Source of the DNA: Christensenella sp. UBA1685 | GTDB lineage: Bacteria > Bacillota > Clostridia > Christensenellales > CAG-138 | NCBI GenBank assembly: GCA_002320595.1 | Contig: DCKB01000059.1 | Coordinates: forward strand, 1 to 64,000 | DNA: 64,000 nt | Direction: 5' to 3' | Part shown: positions 25,228 to 32,789 of the stretch, in pieces | Position numbering within the stretch: the first letter of the stretch is position 1 | Layout: each line of letters begins with the position of its first letter | Translations under genes and position numbers: made by a program | The notes under the pieces: generated by a model | Told to the model about the DNA's origin: nothing | Seen by the model: only the letters and a program-made list of their open reading frames with translations | Databases searched by the model: none

Positions 25228-25300
25228 AACCCCAATATACGGCAATTCCGCCGCCAGTCCTTTTCCGGGATTGGCGGCGTTAATGGTTTTACAGGATGCT

Positions 25301-28300
25301 TTACAGCTCCACAACGCCTTCAAACACGAGGTCTATCTCGCCGCGCATACGAAGCGAGCCGTCCGAGGAATAGCGCACGGAAAGCACGCCGCCCGGCACT
25401 TTCACGGCGATGTCCGTATCTGTCGCGCAGAGGCCGTTTTCCACCGCTGCCGCCACGGCTGCGCACGCACCGGTGCCGCAGGCCCAGGTTTCGCCGCTGC
25501 CGCGCTCCCACACGCGCATGCGCAGAGTGGTTTCATCTAACACGCGCACAAACTCCGCGTTCACGCGCTCCGGGAAAATGGGCGCATGCTCGAGCAGCGG
25601 TCCTTCCGAGGCCACATCCAGCGTATCCACATCTTCCACAAAAGCCACGGCATGCGGATTGCCGACATTTACGCACGTGATGCGGTACCCCCGGCCTACA
25701 TCCACCGCGTAATCCAGCACGCGGGGCACGGGCAGTTCCACGGGCACCGCTACGGATTCAAACCGCGCCCGGCCCATTGCTACCTCTGCCGCCCGCACAA
25801 TGCCGTTGCGCTTGTATAGCCGCACCGCGCGCACGCCGCCCGCAGTTTCCACCGAAACCGAAAGGCGTTCCGGCGGGATGATGCCCCGGTCGTAGGCATA
25901 CTTGGCAAGGCAGCCGATGGCGTTGCCGCCCATTGTGGCTACTGTGCCATCCAGGTTATATACGACCATGCGGAAATCCGCCCTGTCCGAAGGGTAAAGC
26001 AGGCACACGCCTTCCGCGCCGATGCCGAAGTGGCGTTCGCTCAGGCGCACGGCAAGGCCGGCGGGGTTGTCGATACGCTGCCGGCGGCAGTCGAAGCAAA
26101 GGTAATCGTTCCCGCTTGCCTGCATTTTGGAAAAACGGAGCCGTTCGCGGTGCCTGCGGCGGTGGTTTAAATCCACAAGCTCCGTGTTGAGCTGGCTGTA
26201 ACGGCTTTCCATGCTATCCGCAAGGGCGTTCGCGGTATCGATGGAGGTGAGGCATGGGATGCTTTTTTCCACTGCCTTGCGGCGGATGCGCACGCTGTCC
26301 CGCGTGGGGATGCGGCCCTTGGAGGAGGTGGAAACGACATAGGCGATCTTTCCTTCGTCCATCAGCCGGAGGATGGCATCATCCCCGGTGGAAAGTTTTT
26401 GCACTTCCGTAACCGGAAGGCCTGCGCTGCGGAGCGCCCGCGCGTTGCCGGGCGTTGCATACAGCGTGCAGCCAAGGTGCAAAAACCGCTTTGCGGTGTC
26501 GTAAATTTCCCTGCGGTCCGTGCGTTTGACGCTGAACAGCACACCGCCGCGGCGATCCATTTGGTATCCTGCCGCCACAAGGCCCTTGTAGAGCGCCTCG
26601 GAGAGCGTGCCTGCAACGCCGAGCACCTCGCCGGTGGATTTCATCTCCGGCCCAAGGAGCGTATCCACATCCGCAAGCTTTTCAAAGGAAAACACCGGCA
26701 CCTTCACCGCCACATAGGGCGGGATGGGGTAAAGCCCCGTGCCGAACCCCATCGCAGGCAGCGTTTCGCCAAGCATTGCGCGCGTTGCAAGCTCCACCAT
26801 CGGCACGCCGGTGACCTTGCTGATATACGGGATCGTGCGCGAGGATCGGGGATTAACTTCAATGACATACAGCTCCCCGCCATAGATCAGGTATTGGATG
26901 TTCACAAGCCCCTGCACCTTGAGCGAGAGCGCAAGGCGCGTGGAGCAATCCACAATGCGTTCCAGCATCTCATCGTCCACATTCCAGGCCGGATATACGG
27001 CGATGGAATCGCCTGAATGGATGCCCGCCCGCTCAATGTGCTCCATCACGCCCGGGATGAGGACATGCGTGCCGTCGGAAATCGCATCCACTTCAAGCTC
27101 CGTGCCCATCAGGTACTGGTCGATGAGGATCGGGTTTTCAATGCCTTGGGCGAGGATGATCGCCATATATTCGCGCACATCTTCCGGCTGGAAGGCGATG
27201 ATCATGTTCTGCCCGCCAAGCACATAGGACGGGCGCAGCAGCACCGGGTAGCCGAGCTCCGCCGCCGCAGCGAGCGCTTCATCCGTGGTCATGACGGTAC
27301 GGCCGAGCGGGCGCTTGATGTCAAGCTCGGTCAAAAGCGCATCGAAGCGCTCCCGGTCCTCCGCCATGTCGATGCTGTCCGCCGGTGTGCCGAGGATGCG
27401 CACGCCCTGTTCGGAAAGGAAGTTCGTAAGCTTGATGGCCGTCTGCCCGCCGAAGGCCACGACTACGCCGTAAGGCTTTTCCGTGGCGATCACGCCCATC
27501 ACATCCTCCGGCGTGAGCGGCTCGAAATACAGCCGGTCTGCGGTGTCGAAATCCGTGGAAACGGTTTCCGGGTTGTTGTTGACGATCACGACCTCGTAGC
27601 CGCGCTTGCGGAGCGCCCACACGCAGTGGACGGAGGCGTAATCAAACTCGATGCCCTGGCCGATGCGGATCGGGCCGGAGCCGAACACGAGCACGGTCTT
27701 GCGTTGGCCGCGCCTGCGGGCGAGGAATTCCGCAGCCTCGTTTTCCTCCGCGTAGGCGGCGTAGAAATACGGCGTTTCCGCGCGGAATTCCGCCGCACAG
27801 GTATCGACCATCTTGTAAACCGGCAGGAGCGGGGTTTTGATTTCCTGCCCGGAGATGCTTTGGATGACCTTGTCCGGGTAGCCCATGCGCTTCGCTTCCC
27901 GGTACAGCGCATCGGTGAGCGGTTCGGCGAAAAGGCGCGCTTCCAGCCGCACGAGGTTTGTGAGCTTATAAAGGAACCATTCGTCGATCTTCGTGACGGC
28001 GTGGATTTCGTCCGCGGAGATGCCGGCCTTGCATGCCGCAAACACGGTGAACAGGCGCCGGTCGTCGCAAACGCGGAGCTTTTCCATGAGTTCAGCGCGG
28101 GAAAGGCCCTCAAGCGCCGGGGTATTGAGGCTCATGTGGCCGATTTCCGCACCGCGCACAGCCTTCATGAGCGCTTCTTCAAACGTTGCGCCGATGGCCA
28201 TCACCTCGCCGGTGGCCTTCATCTGCGTGCCGAGCGTGCGCTTGGCGTAAACGAACTTGTCAAACGGCCATTTGGGGAGCTTGACCACAACGTAATCGAG

Positions 28301-29350
28301 CGCCGGCTCGAAACAGGCGCAGGTCTTGCCGCCGGTCACAGCGTTCGGGATTTCCGGCAGCGTATAGCCGAGGGCGATTTTCGCCGCAACCTTGGCGATC
28401 GGGTAACCCGTGGCCTTGGAGGCGAGCGCGCTCGAACGGCTCACGCGGGGGTTGACCTCAATGACGGCATATTCAAAGCTTTCCGGGTTGAGCGCAAACT
28501 GGCAGTTGCAGCCGCCCTCGATGCCGAGCGAATCGATGATCCTGAGCGCGGCGGAGCGCAGCATTTGGTATTCCTTATCCGCGAGGGTGACGGCGGGTGC
28601 AATGACAATGGAATCGCCCGTGTGTACGCCCACGGGATCGAAGTTTTCCATGGAGCAGATGGTGATGCAGTTGCCCGCGGTGTCCCGCATGACCTCAAAT
28701 TCGATCTCCTTCCAGCCCGCAATGCATTGCTCCACAAGGATCTGGTGAATTGGCGACATGCGAAGCCCGCGCTCCGCGATTTCCCTGAGCTCGGCCTCGT
28801 CCGCCGCGATGCCGCCGCCGCTTCCGCCCAGCGTGAACGCCGGGCGCACGATGAGCGGATAGCCGATCTCCGAAGCGAAGGCGAGTGCGCCTTCAAGGGA
28901 TTCCGTTACCATAGAGGGGATGACGGGCTGGCCGATTGCCTCCATTGTGTCCTTGAAGCGCTGGCGGTCCTCCGCACGGTCGATGGTGTCCGGCTTCGCG
29001 CCGAGAAGCTTTACGCCGTGCTCCTCCAGAAACCCCTCTTTGGCGAGCTGCATGGCGAGCGTAAGCCCCGTCTGCCCGCCGAGCGTGGGCAGGATGCTGT
29101 CCGGCTGCTCTTTTTCGATGATGCGCCGCAGCGTGGGCAGCGTGAGCGGCTCAATGTAAACATGGTCCGCCATGTGGCCGTCCGTCATGATGGTGGCGGG
29201 GTTGGAATTGACGAGGACGACCTCCACCCCTGCGTCTTTGAGCACTTCGCAGGCCTGCGTGCCGGCATAATCGAACTCCGCGGCCTGGCCGATGACGATG
29301 GGTCCCGAGCCGATGACAAGCGTGCGCCGGATGTCCTTATTGAGCGGCAT
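25301..29350 (-). CDS. carB: carbamoyl-phosphate synthase large subunit fused to a diaminopimelate epimerase domain
   Basis: A 1349-residue fusion. Residues 1 to about 1065 are a full-length CarB: LVIGSGPIVIGQAAEFDYAG at the N-terminus, two ATP-grasp halves (the second starting near VLVFGSGPIRIGQGIEFDYA), and a C-terminal regulatory domain ending near CLTSIDTANALADSMESRYS. It makes carbamoyl phosphate for arginine and pyrimidines with CarA. Residues 1071-1349 are a DapF-type domain (FSKMQASGNDY, NPHAVAF, GSGETWACGTGACA) that normally interconverts LL- and meso-diaminopimelate. The second catalytic Cys is present (Cys1291), but the first, expected in MCGN, is Gly1141 (codon GGC). No stop or start separates the two parts. 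The gene overlaps carA by 14 bp. Whether the DapF part is active is doubtful. Confidence 0.93.
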   Translation of the reverse strand: MPLNKDIRRTLVIGSGPIVIGQAAEFDYAGTQACEVLKDAGVEVVLVNSNPATIMTDGHMADHVYIEPLTLPTLRRIIEKEQPDSILPTLGGQTGLTLAMQLAKEGFLEEHGVKLLGAKPDTIDRAEDRQRFKDTMEAIGQPVIPSMVTESLEGALAFASEIGYPLIVRPAFTLGGSGGGIAADEAELREIAERGLRMSPIHQILVEQCIAGWKEIEFEVMRDTAGNCITICSMENFDPVGVHTGDSIVIAPAVTLADKEYQMLRSAALRIIDSLGIEGGCNCQFALNPESFEYAVIEVNPRVSRSSALASKATGYPIAKVAAKIALGYTLPEIPNAVTGGKTCACFEPALDYVVVKLPKWPFDKFVYAKRTLGTQMKATGEVMAIGATFEEALMKAVRGAEIGHMSLNTPALEGLSRAELMEKLRVCDDRRLFTVFAACKAGISADEIHAVTKIDEWFLYKLTNLVRLEARLFAEPLTDALYREAKRMGYPDKVIQSISGQEIKTPLLPVYKMVDTCAAEFRAETPYFYAAYAEENEAAEFLARRRGQRKTVLVFGSGPIRIGQGIEFDYASVHCVWALRKRGYEVVIVNNNPETVSTDFDTADRLYFEPLTPEDVMGVIATEKPYGVVVAFGGQTAIKLTNFLSEQGVRILGTPADSIDMAEDRERFDALLTELDIKRPLGRTVMTTDEALAAAAELGYPVLLRPSYVLGGQNMIIAFQPEDVREYMAIILAQGIENPILIDQYLMGTELEVDAISDGTHVLIPGVMEHIERAGIHSGDSIAVYPAWNVDDEMLERIVDCSTRLALSLKVQGLVNIQYLIYGGELYVIEVNPRSSRTIPYISKVTGVPMVELATRAMLGETLPAMGFGTGLYPIPPYVAVKVPVFSFEKLADVDTLLGPEMKSTGEVLGVAGTLSEALYKGLVAAGYQMDRRGGVLFSVKRTDRREIYDTAKRFLHLGCTLYATPGNARALRSAGLPVTEVQKLSTGDDAILRLMDEGKIAYVVSTSSKGRIPTRDSVRIRRKAVEKSIPCLTSIDTANALADSMESRYSQLNTELVDLNHRRRHRERLRFSKMQASGNDYLCFDCRRQRIDNPAGLAVRLSERHFGIGAEGVCLLYPSDRADFRMVVYNLDGTVATMGGNAIGCLAKYAYDRGIIPPERLSVSVETAGGVRAVRLYKRNGIVRAAEVAMGRARFESVAVPVELPVPRVLDYAVDVGRGYRITCVNVGNPHAVAFVEDVDTLDVASEGPLLEHAPIFPERVNAEFVRVLDETTLRMRVWERGSGETWACGTGACAAVAAAVENGLCATDTDIAVKVPGGVLSVRYSSDGSLRMRGEIDLVFEGVVEL

Positions 29351-30419
29351 TGACGTTCACCTCCTCCATCAAAGCGATAAATTCATCAAACAAAAATCCG
29401 GTATCCAGCGGGCCGCCGCAGGCCTCTGGATGAAACTGCACCGAGAAGCCCGGGAATTCCTCGTAGCGCACGCCCTCGCAGGTGCCGTCGTTGGCGTTGA
29501 CGTAGGTCAGCTCCGCGCCAAGGCCAAGGCTTTCGCCAACGACGCAGTAGCCATGGTTCTGGCTTGTGATGTAAACCCGGTCCGTGCGCGTGTTCTGCAC
29601 GGGTTGGTTTGCGCCCCGGTGTCCGTATTTCATCTTGCGCGTGCGCCCGCCATAAGCGATGGCCATCATCTGGTGGCCGAGGCAGATGCCGAACATCGGC
29701 ACGCCGGAATCGAACAGGCAGCGGATGTGCCGGATGATGGGCGCGTTATCCGCAGGGTCGCCCGGGCCGTTGGAAAGCATGATGCCATCCGGATGGAGGG
29801 CGAGGATCTCCGCCGCGGGGGTGCGGCCCGGCACGGTGACGACTTCGCAGCCGCGCTTGACGAGCTCCCGGCGGATATTCGCTTTTGCGCCGTAATCGCA
29901 CAGCACCACGCGGCGTCCCTGCCCTTCCGAAAAGCTCTGCCTGCACGTAACGGATTCCACCGCTTCCCGCACGCGGTAATTGCGCAGGGCGCGCTTGTGC
30001 GCATCCGAAAGCACCGGCTCGGCGGAAAGCACCGCGTTCATCACGCCGCGTTCCCGTACGATGCGCGTAAGCTGCCGGGTGTCCACGCCCGCAAGGCAGG
30101 GCACGCCTTCCGCGCGGAGCCATTCCGAAAGCGCGCCAGCAGCGCGAAAATTGGAAGGATCGGCGCAGAGGTCGCGCACAATGTACGCGCGCACATGCGA
30201 GTGCGCGCTTTCAAAATCGCCGGGGATCACGCCATAGTTGCCGATAAGCGGGAAGGTTTGCATTACGATCTGCCCATAGTAACTCGGGTCTGTCAGCGTT
30301 TCAAGGTAGCCCGTCATGCCGGTGGTGAACACCAGTTCGCCCACAGTGTTCGCCTCTGCGCCGCAGTGCACGCCGGGAAATGCCTGCCCATTTTCCAGGA
30401 TCAAATACCCTTTTTGCAT
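29337..30419 (-). CDS. carA: carbamoyl-phosphate synthase small (glutaminase) subunit
   Basis: Releases ammonia from glutamine and passes it to CarB. The 360-residue product has the N-terminal CarA domain (LILENGQAFPG, VGELVFTTGMTGYLETLTDP) and a C-terminal class I amidotransferase. The catalytic Cys is in FGICLGHQ and the His-x-Glu in SVQFHPEA. AGGAGG lies 7 bases before the ATG. It is first in the operon and overlaps carB by 14 bp. Confidence 0.97.
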   Translation of the reverse strand: MQKGYLILENGQAFPGVHCGAEANTVGELVFTTGMTGYLETLTDPSYYGQIVMQTFPLIGNYGVIPGDFESAHSHVRAYIVRDLCADPSNFRAAGALSEWLRAEGVPCLAGVDTRQLTRIVRERGVMNAVLSAEPVLSDAHKRALRNYRVREAVESVTCRQSFSEGQGRRVVLCDYGAKANIRRELVKRGCEVVTVPGRTPAAEILALHPDGIMLSNGPGDPADNAPIIRHIRCLFDSGVPMFGICLGHQMMAIAYGGRTRKMKYGHRGANQPVQNTRTDRVYITSQNHGYCVVGESLGLGAELTYVNANDGTCEGVRYEEFPGFSVQFHPEACGGPLDTGFLFDEFIALMEEVNVNAAQ

Positions 30420-30460
30420 CGAAGCCTCCTGTATATTGAATCATTACAAACGCACAATCT

Positions 30461-30480
30461 GACTAATTATACAATTAGTC
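30461..30480 (-). promoter_or_regulatory. carA -10 region inside a perfect palindrome
   Basis: GACTAATT-ATAC-AATTAGTC is a perfect 8-bp inverted repeat with a 4-base centre. On the minus strand it contains TATAAT (30466-30471), about 47 bp before the carA start; the -35 is weak. The size and spacing resemble an ARG box only in part, so ArgR control is an inference. Confidence 0.65.
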
Positions 30481-30632
30481 CGTATAAAAATAAAGAGGGA
30501 AAACAAAAAAAGTTCGCGCAAAATTGAGTGCGGCAGGACAGGTTGTTCTGATTTGCCAATATATGAATAAATTATGAACGGATAGAAAGAAAGCGCTTCC
30601 AAAGCGTGTAGGTTCGTGTTATACTAAATTAT

Positions 30633-30890
30633 ATATTCTTTGAGACAGATGCCAGCGGCATTTTTGGCGCGCCCGGGCGGACGGAAAACCGGAGTGCGTT
30701 TTTGAAAAGCGTGTTACGTCCGGAGAAAAGCCCTTTTGCAAACAAGGCGGAAACACAATAGAATCCTTCGTTTTACAGGCACATATAAAGAAAAAACAAT
30801 AACGGTTTAAATCTAATGCATTGTATATTATTCAAGCAAAGACTTGAAAAATATGTGGATTTATACACGGGCAGAGCAGCCCGGCTTTTT
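30633..30890 (+). ncRNA. candidate noncoding RNA, about 250 nt
   Basis: A -10-like TATACT (30620-30625) is followed by a GC-rich block with pairable segments: ATGCC/GGCAT at 30649-30661 and GGACG/CGTCC at 30679-30683 and 30717-30721. The unit ends in a plus-strand terminator, CGGGC/GCCCG at 30868-30883 followed by GCTTTTT. No open frame with a ribosome-binding site is present. It matches no RNA family I can name; boundaries and existence are inference. Confidence 0.35.
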
Positions 30891-30898
30891 GCCTGCCG

Positions 30899-30931
30899 GA
30901 AAAGCGGGAGAACCCGCTTGGGGTTCTCCCG
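30899..30931 (-). terminator. terminator after the small membrane protein gene
   Basis: CGGGAGAACCC and GGGTTCTCCCG form a perfect 11-bp stem with a 5-base loop, followed on the minus strand by CTTTTCC. It lies 8 bp after the stop codon at 30939. Confidence 0.8.
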
Positions 30932-30938
30932 TGCTGCA

Positions 30939-31145
30939 CTAAAACAGGGAGCGGAAGAACATCGTGACGCCCAGCACGATGAGCGGGATGCCCACGATTG
31001 CACCGATGATGGTGCAGCTAAGCGCCACGCCGGCTGCGGCCAGAATAAGCCCCAGGATCATCGAAAACAGTTTGCCGATTCCAAGGAAAATCACGCCGAC
31101 AAGGCTCCACACCATGCGGAACGGCCAGGTTAAAACGCGCAGCAT
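30939..31145 (-). CDS. small hydrophobic membrane protein
   Basis: A 68-residue protein with two membrane segments (about residues 10-42 and 44-65) separated by a short turn. No family recognised. It is judged real because AAGGAGGT lies at an ideal distance before the ATG and a clean terminator follows the stop. It stands alone. Confidence 0.75.
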   Translation of the reverse strand: MLRVLTWPFRMVWSLVGVIFLGIGKLFSMILGLILAAAGVALSCTIIGAIVGIPLIVLGVTMFFRSLF

Positions 31146-31454
31146 CGCAAGTACCTCCTTCGCTGAAAAGAACTCGTTTTATTCGTACCATTGGCTGACA
31201 GGGATTTCCCTGCATGGATACATCATAGCACAGGGAAGGCGCTCGCGTGCGGATTTTAATGAAATTCTAATGAAACATTAACCACGGCGGCAGGGCGTTC
31301 AACGATCCTTGCAGCATACAGGTGAGGCGCAGAGCGCTGCCCGAGAGCGAATGCGGGAGACAAAACCTGTGAAAACTCGAAAAAGTGGCCGTGAGCCACT
31401 TTTTCGACAGTCTGAGGCGCGCCCCAAACGTTTGCTTCAAGGTGTCAAGCACCG
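31146..31454. other. intergenic region with a repeat B fragment
   Basis: The 309-bp gap includes the repeat family B hairpin at 31377-31407. No coding frame is supported. Confidence 0.55.
31377..31407. repeat. dispersed repeat family B, fragment (first hairpin only)
   Basis: TCGAAAAAGTGGC and GCCACTTTTTCGA, identical to the first stem of the copy at 25065 but with a different loop (CGTGA instead of GAAAG). The later hairpins of the family are absent. Confidence 0.75.
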
Positions 31455-32531
31455 TTACGGCATCACAACGGGAATGAATTCCAGCATTGCCGCAACAAAC
31501 CTGTCCGGCTTTTCTTCGTGCATCAGGTGGCCTGCGTTGCGCACGACCGCAAACCCTGCGTTGCGCAGCGCCGCATGGTACAGCTCACAGCTTTCTGCGC
31601 TGTGCCACTTATCCTCCGCTCCCATAAGGATGAGCGTGTCCGCGGTGAGCGTGCGCAGGTTTGCGATGATCTCCTCATCTTCAAAGTATTGCAGCGAAAG
31701 GCGAACTGCCCTGCGGCCTTCCGGGTCGGAAGTCGGGCGGTAATATTCCTGCACCACATCCGGCGTGATGTTGGTAAGGTCAAACACGGCGTCATGCAGC
31801 AGCTTTTCCACCGTGCGGAGGCCGTACAGGCGGCTTGCGAGGAAGCCCAGCATGGGGCTGTCGATCATGCGGATGGAAAGCGGCATCTCCGGCGTAACGC
31901 CGCCGGGCGATACGAGCACCAGCCTGCCCACGCGCGAAGGGTTTTGCATGGCGAACTTGAGCGCATAGGCGCTGCCCATGGAAAAAGCGGCAAAATGTGC
32001 GGATTCAATGCCGAGCGCATCCATAAACAGGCGAAGCGCTTCTGCGTGCTCTTCGATGGTATAGCCAAACGTCAACGGCCGGTCGGAATAGCCATGCCCC
32101 AAAAGGTCCGGCGCAATAACGCGATAATGCTCGCTCAGGCGGTTGAACACACGGCGCCAGGTGTAGAACGACTGGCCAACGGTGTGCACAAGGATCAGCG
32201 GTTCCCCCGTCCCCGCTTCAATGTAGTGGATGCGCGCACGTTCATGCTGCGCTTCCGCCACAGGCTCCGTGGCGGGTTCCGCCGCCTCCAAAACATCGCT
32301 GCCGGGCGTGTCCTCGCCGGGCGCATCCTCGCCGGGCACATCCGCCGCCTCAGATTCGGGTGCGCCCGCGTTTTCCGCATCCGCGGGTTCTGCAGCCTCC
32401 GGCACAGGCGCGGGCGCGGCTTTTTTGGCGCGCGGGCGGCGCACCTCCAGCTCGCCGGGCAGCTCAATTTCGATATACTCGCCCGTATGTTCGGAATTGA
32501 TGAATTTCTTGACTTCAAGCGATAAACTCAC
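31455..32531 (-). CDS. alpha/beta hydrolase with long acidic linker
   Basis: A 358-residue protein. Residues 1-30 (MSLSLEVKKFINSEHTGEYI) are followed by a Pro/Ala/Glu/Asp-rich low-complexity linker to about residue 95. The rest is a classical alpha/beta hydrolase core. Nucleophile Ser is in AAFSMGSAYA (the usual first Gly of the elbow is Ala), the Asp is in MGAEDKWHS and the His in NAGHLMHEE. VIAPDLLGHGYSDRP is typical of the family. The substrate is unknown. No signal peptide is seen. It is divergent from the CotH gene. Confidence 0.85.
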   Translation of the reverse strand: MSLSLEVKKFINSEHTGEYIEIELPGELEVRRPRAKKAAPAPVPEAAEPADAENAGAPESEAADVPGEDAPGEDTPGSDVLEAAEPATEPVAEAQHERARIHYIEAGTGEPLILVHTVGQSFYTWRRVFNRLSEHYRVIAPDLLGHGYSDRPLTFGYTIEEHAEALRLFMDALGIESAHFAAFSMGSAYALKFAMQNPSRVGRLVLVSPGGVTPEMPLSIRMIDSPMLGFLASRLYGLRTVEKLLHDAVFDLTNITPDVVQEYYRPTSDPEGRRAVRLSLQYFEDEEIIANLRTLTADTLILMGAEDKWHSAESCELYHAALRNAGFAVVRNAGHLMHEEKPDRFVAAMLEFIPVVMP

Positions 32532-32789
32532 GAAAGTCCTCCTAAGGTTCCAACCGGATACATATTCAGTTTATTCTACTATTTTTCCCATTCGTTTGCA
32601 AGCAATTTGGGGGAGTGTGACGCGGATTCATGGTTTATTTACAGTTTTGTGGGTTCGCGGGCGCTTGGTCATGAAACGTTTACTGTTCATTTGGAAGGGG
32701 ATATGATAAAATATGCTTTAAGCGCTTCGCGGCGTGGGAAAGCGCGGTTTTTATGCGCCCCAAAGCGACAAGAGGAAAAGGATGAAGAA

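Larger units (their letters stand above)
24260..25300. other. noncoding island with mobile-element-like debris
   Basis: No convincing gene. It holds a 20-base direct repeat pair (24585-24604 and 24640-24659), a near-perfect hairpin around 24906-24936, a GGGGA/TCCCC hairpin near 24955-24970, a terminator-like hairpin at 24988-25017 and a copy of repeat family B. The arrangement recalls sequence next to relaxase genes of mobilizable elements in gut Firmicutes, but no mobility gene is left. A 95-codon open frame at 24565-24852 has no recognisable features. Confidence 0.45.
30481..30938. other. intergenic region upstream of carA
   Basis: No coding frame recognised in this 458-bp gap. It carries an AT-rich promoter-like stretch, a GC-rich structured stretch and a plus-strand terminator, described next as a possible RNA gene. 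Confidence 0.5.

Noticed and set aside
27017..29353. Long open frame (778 codons) opposite carB
   Set aside because: It lies antisense to a well-conserved gene in a GC-rich region, where such frames arise from codon bias. The translation is Arg/His/Ala-rich without domains.
31455..32531. Exported hydrolase
   Set aside because: The acidic linker suggested a surface protein, but the N-terminus has no hydrophobic signal segment.
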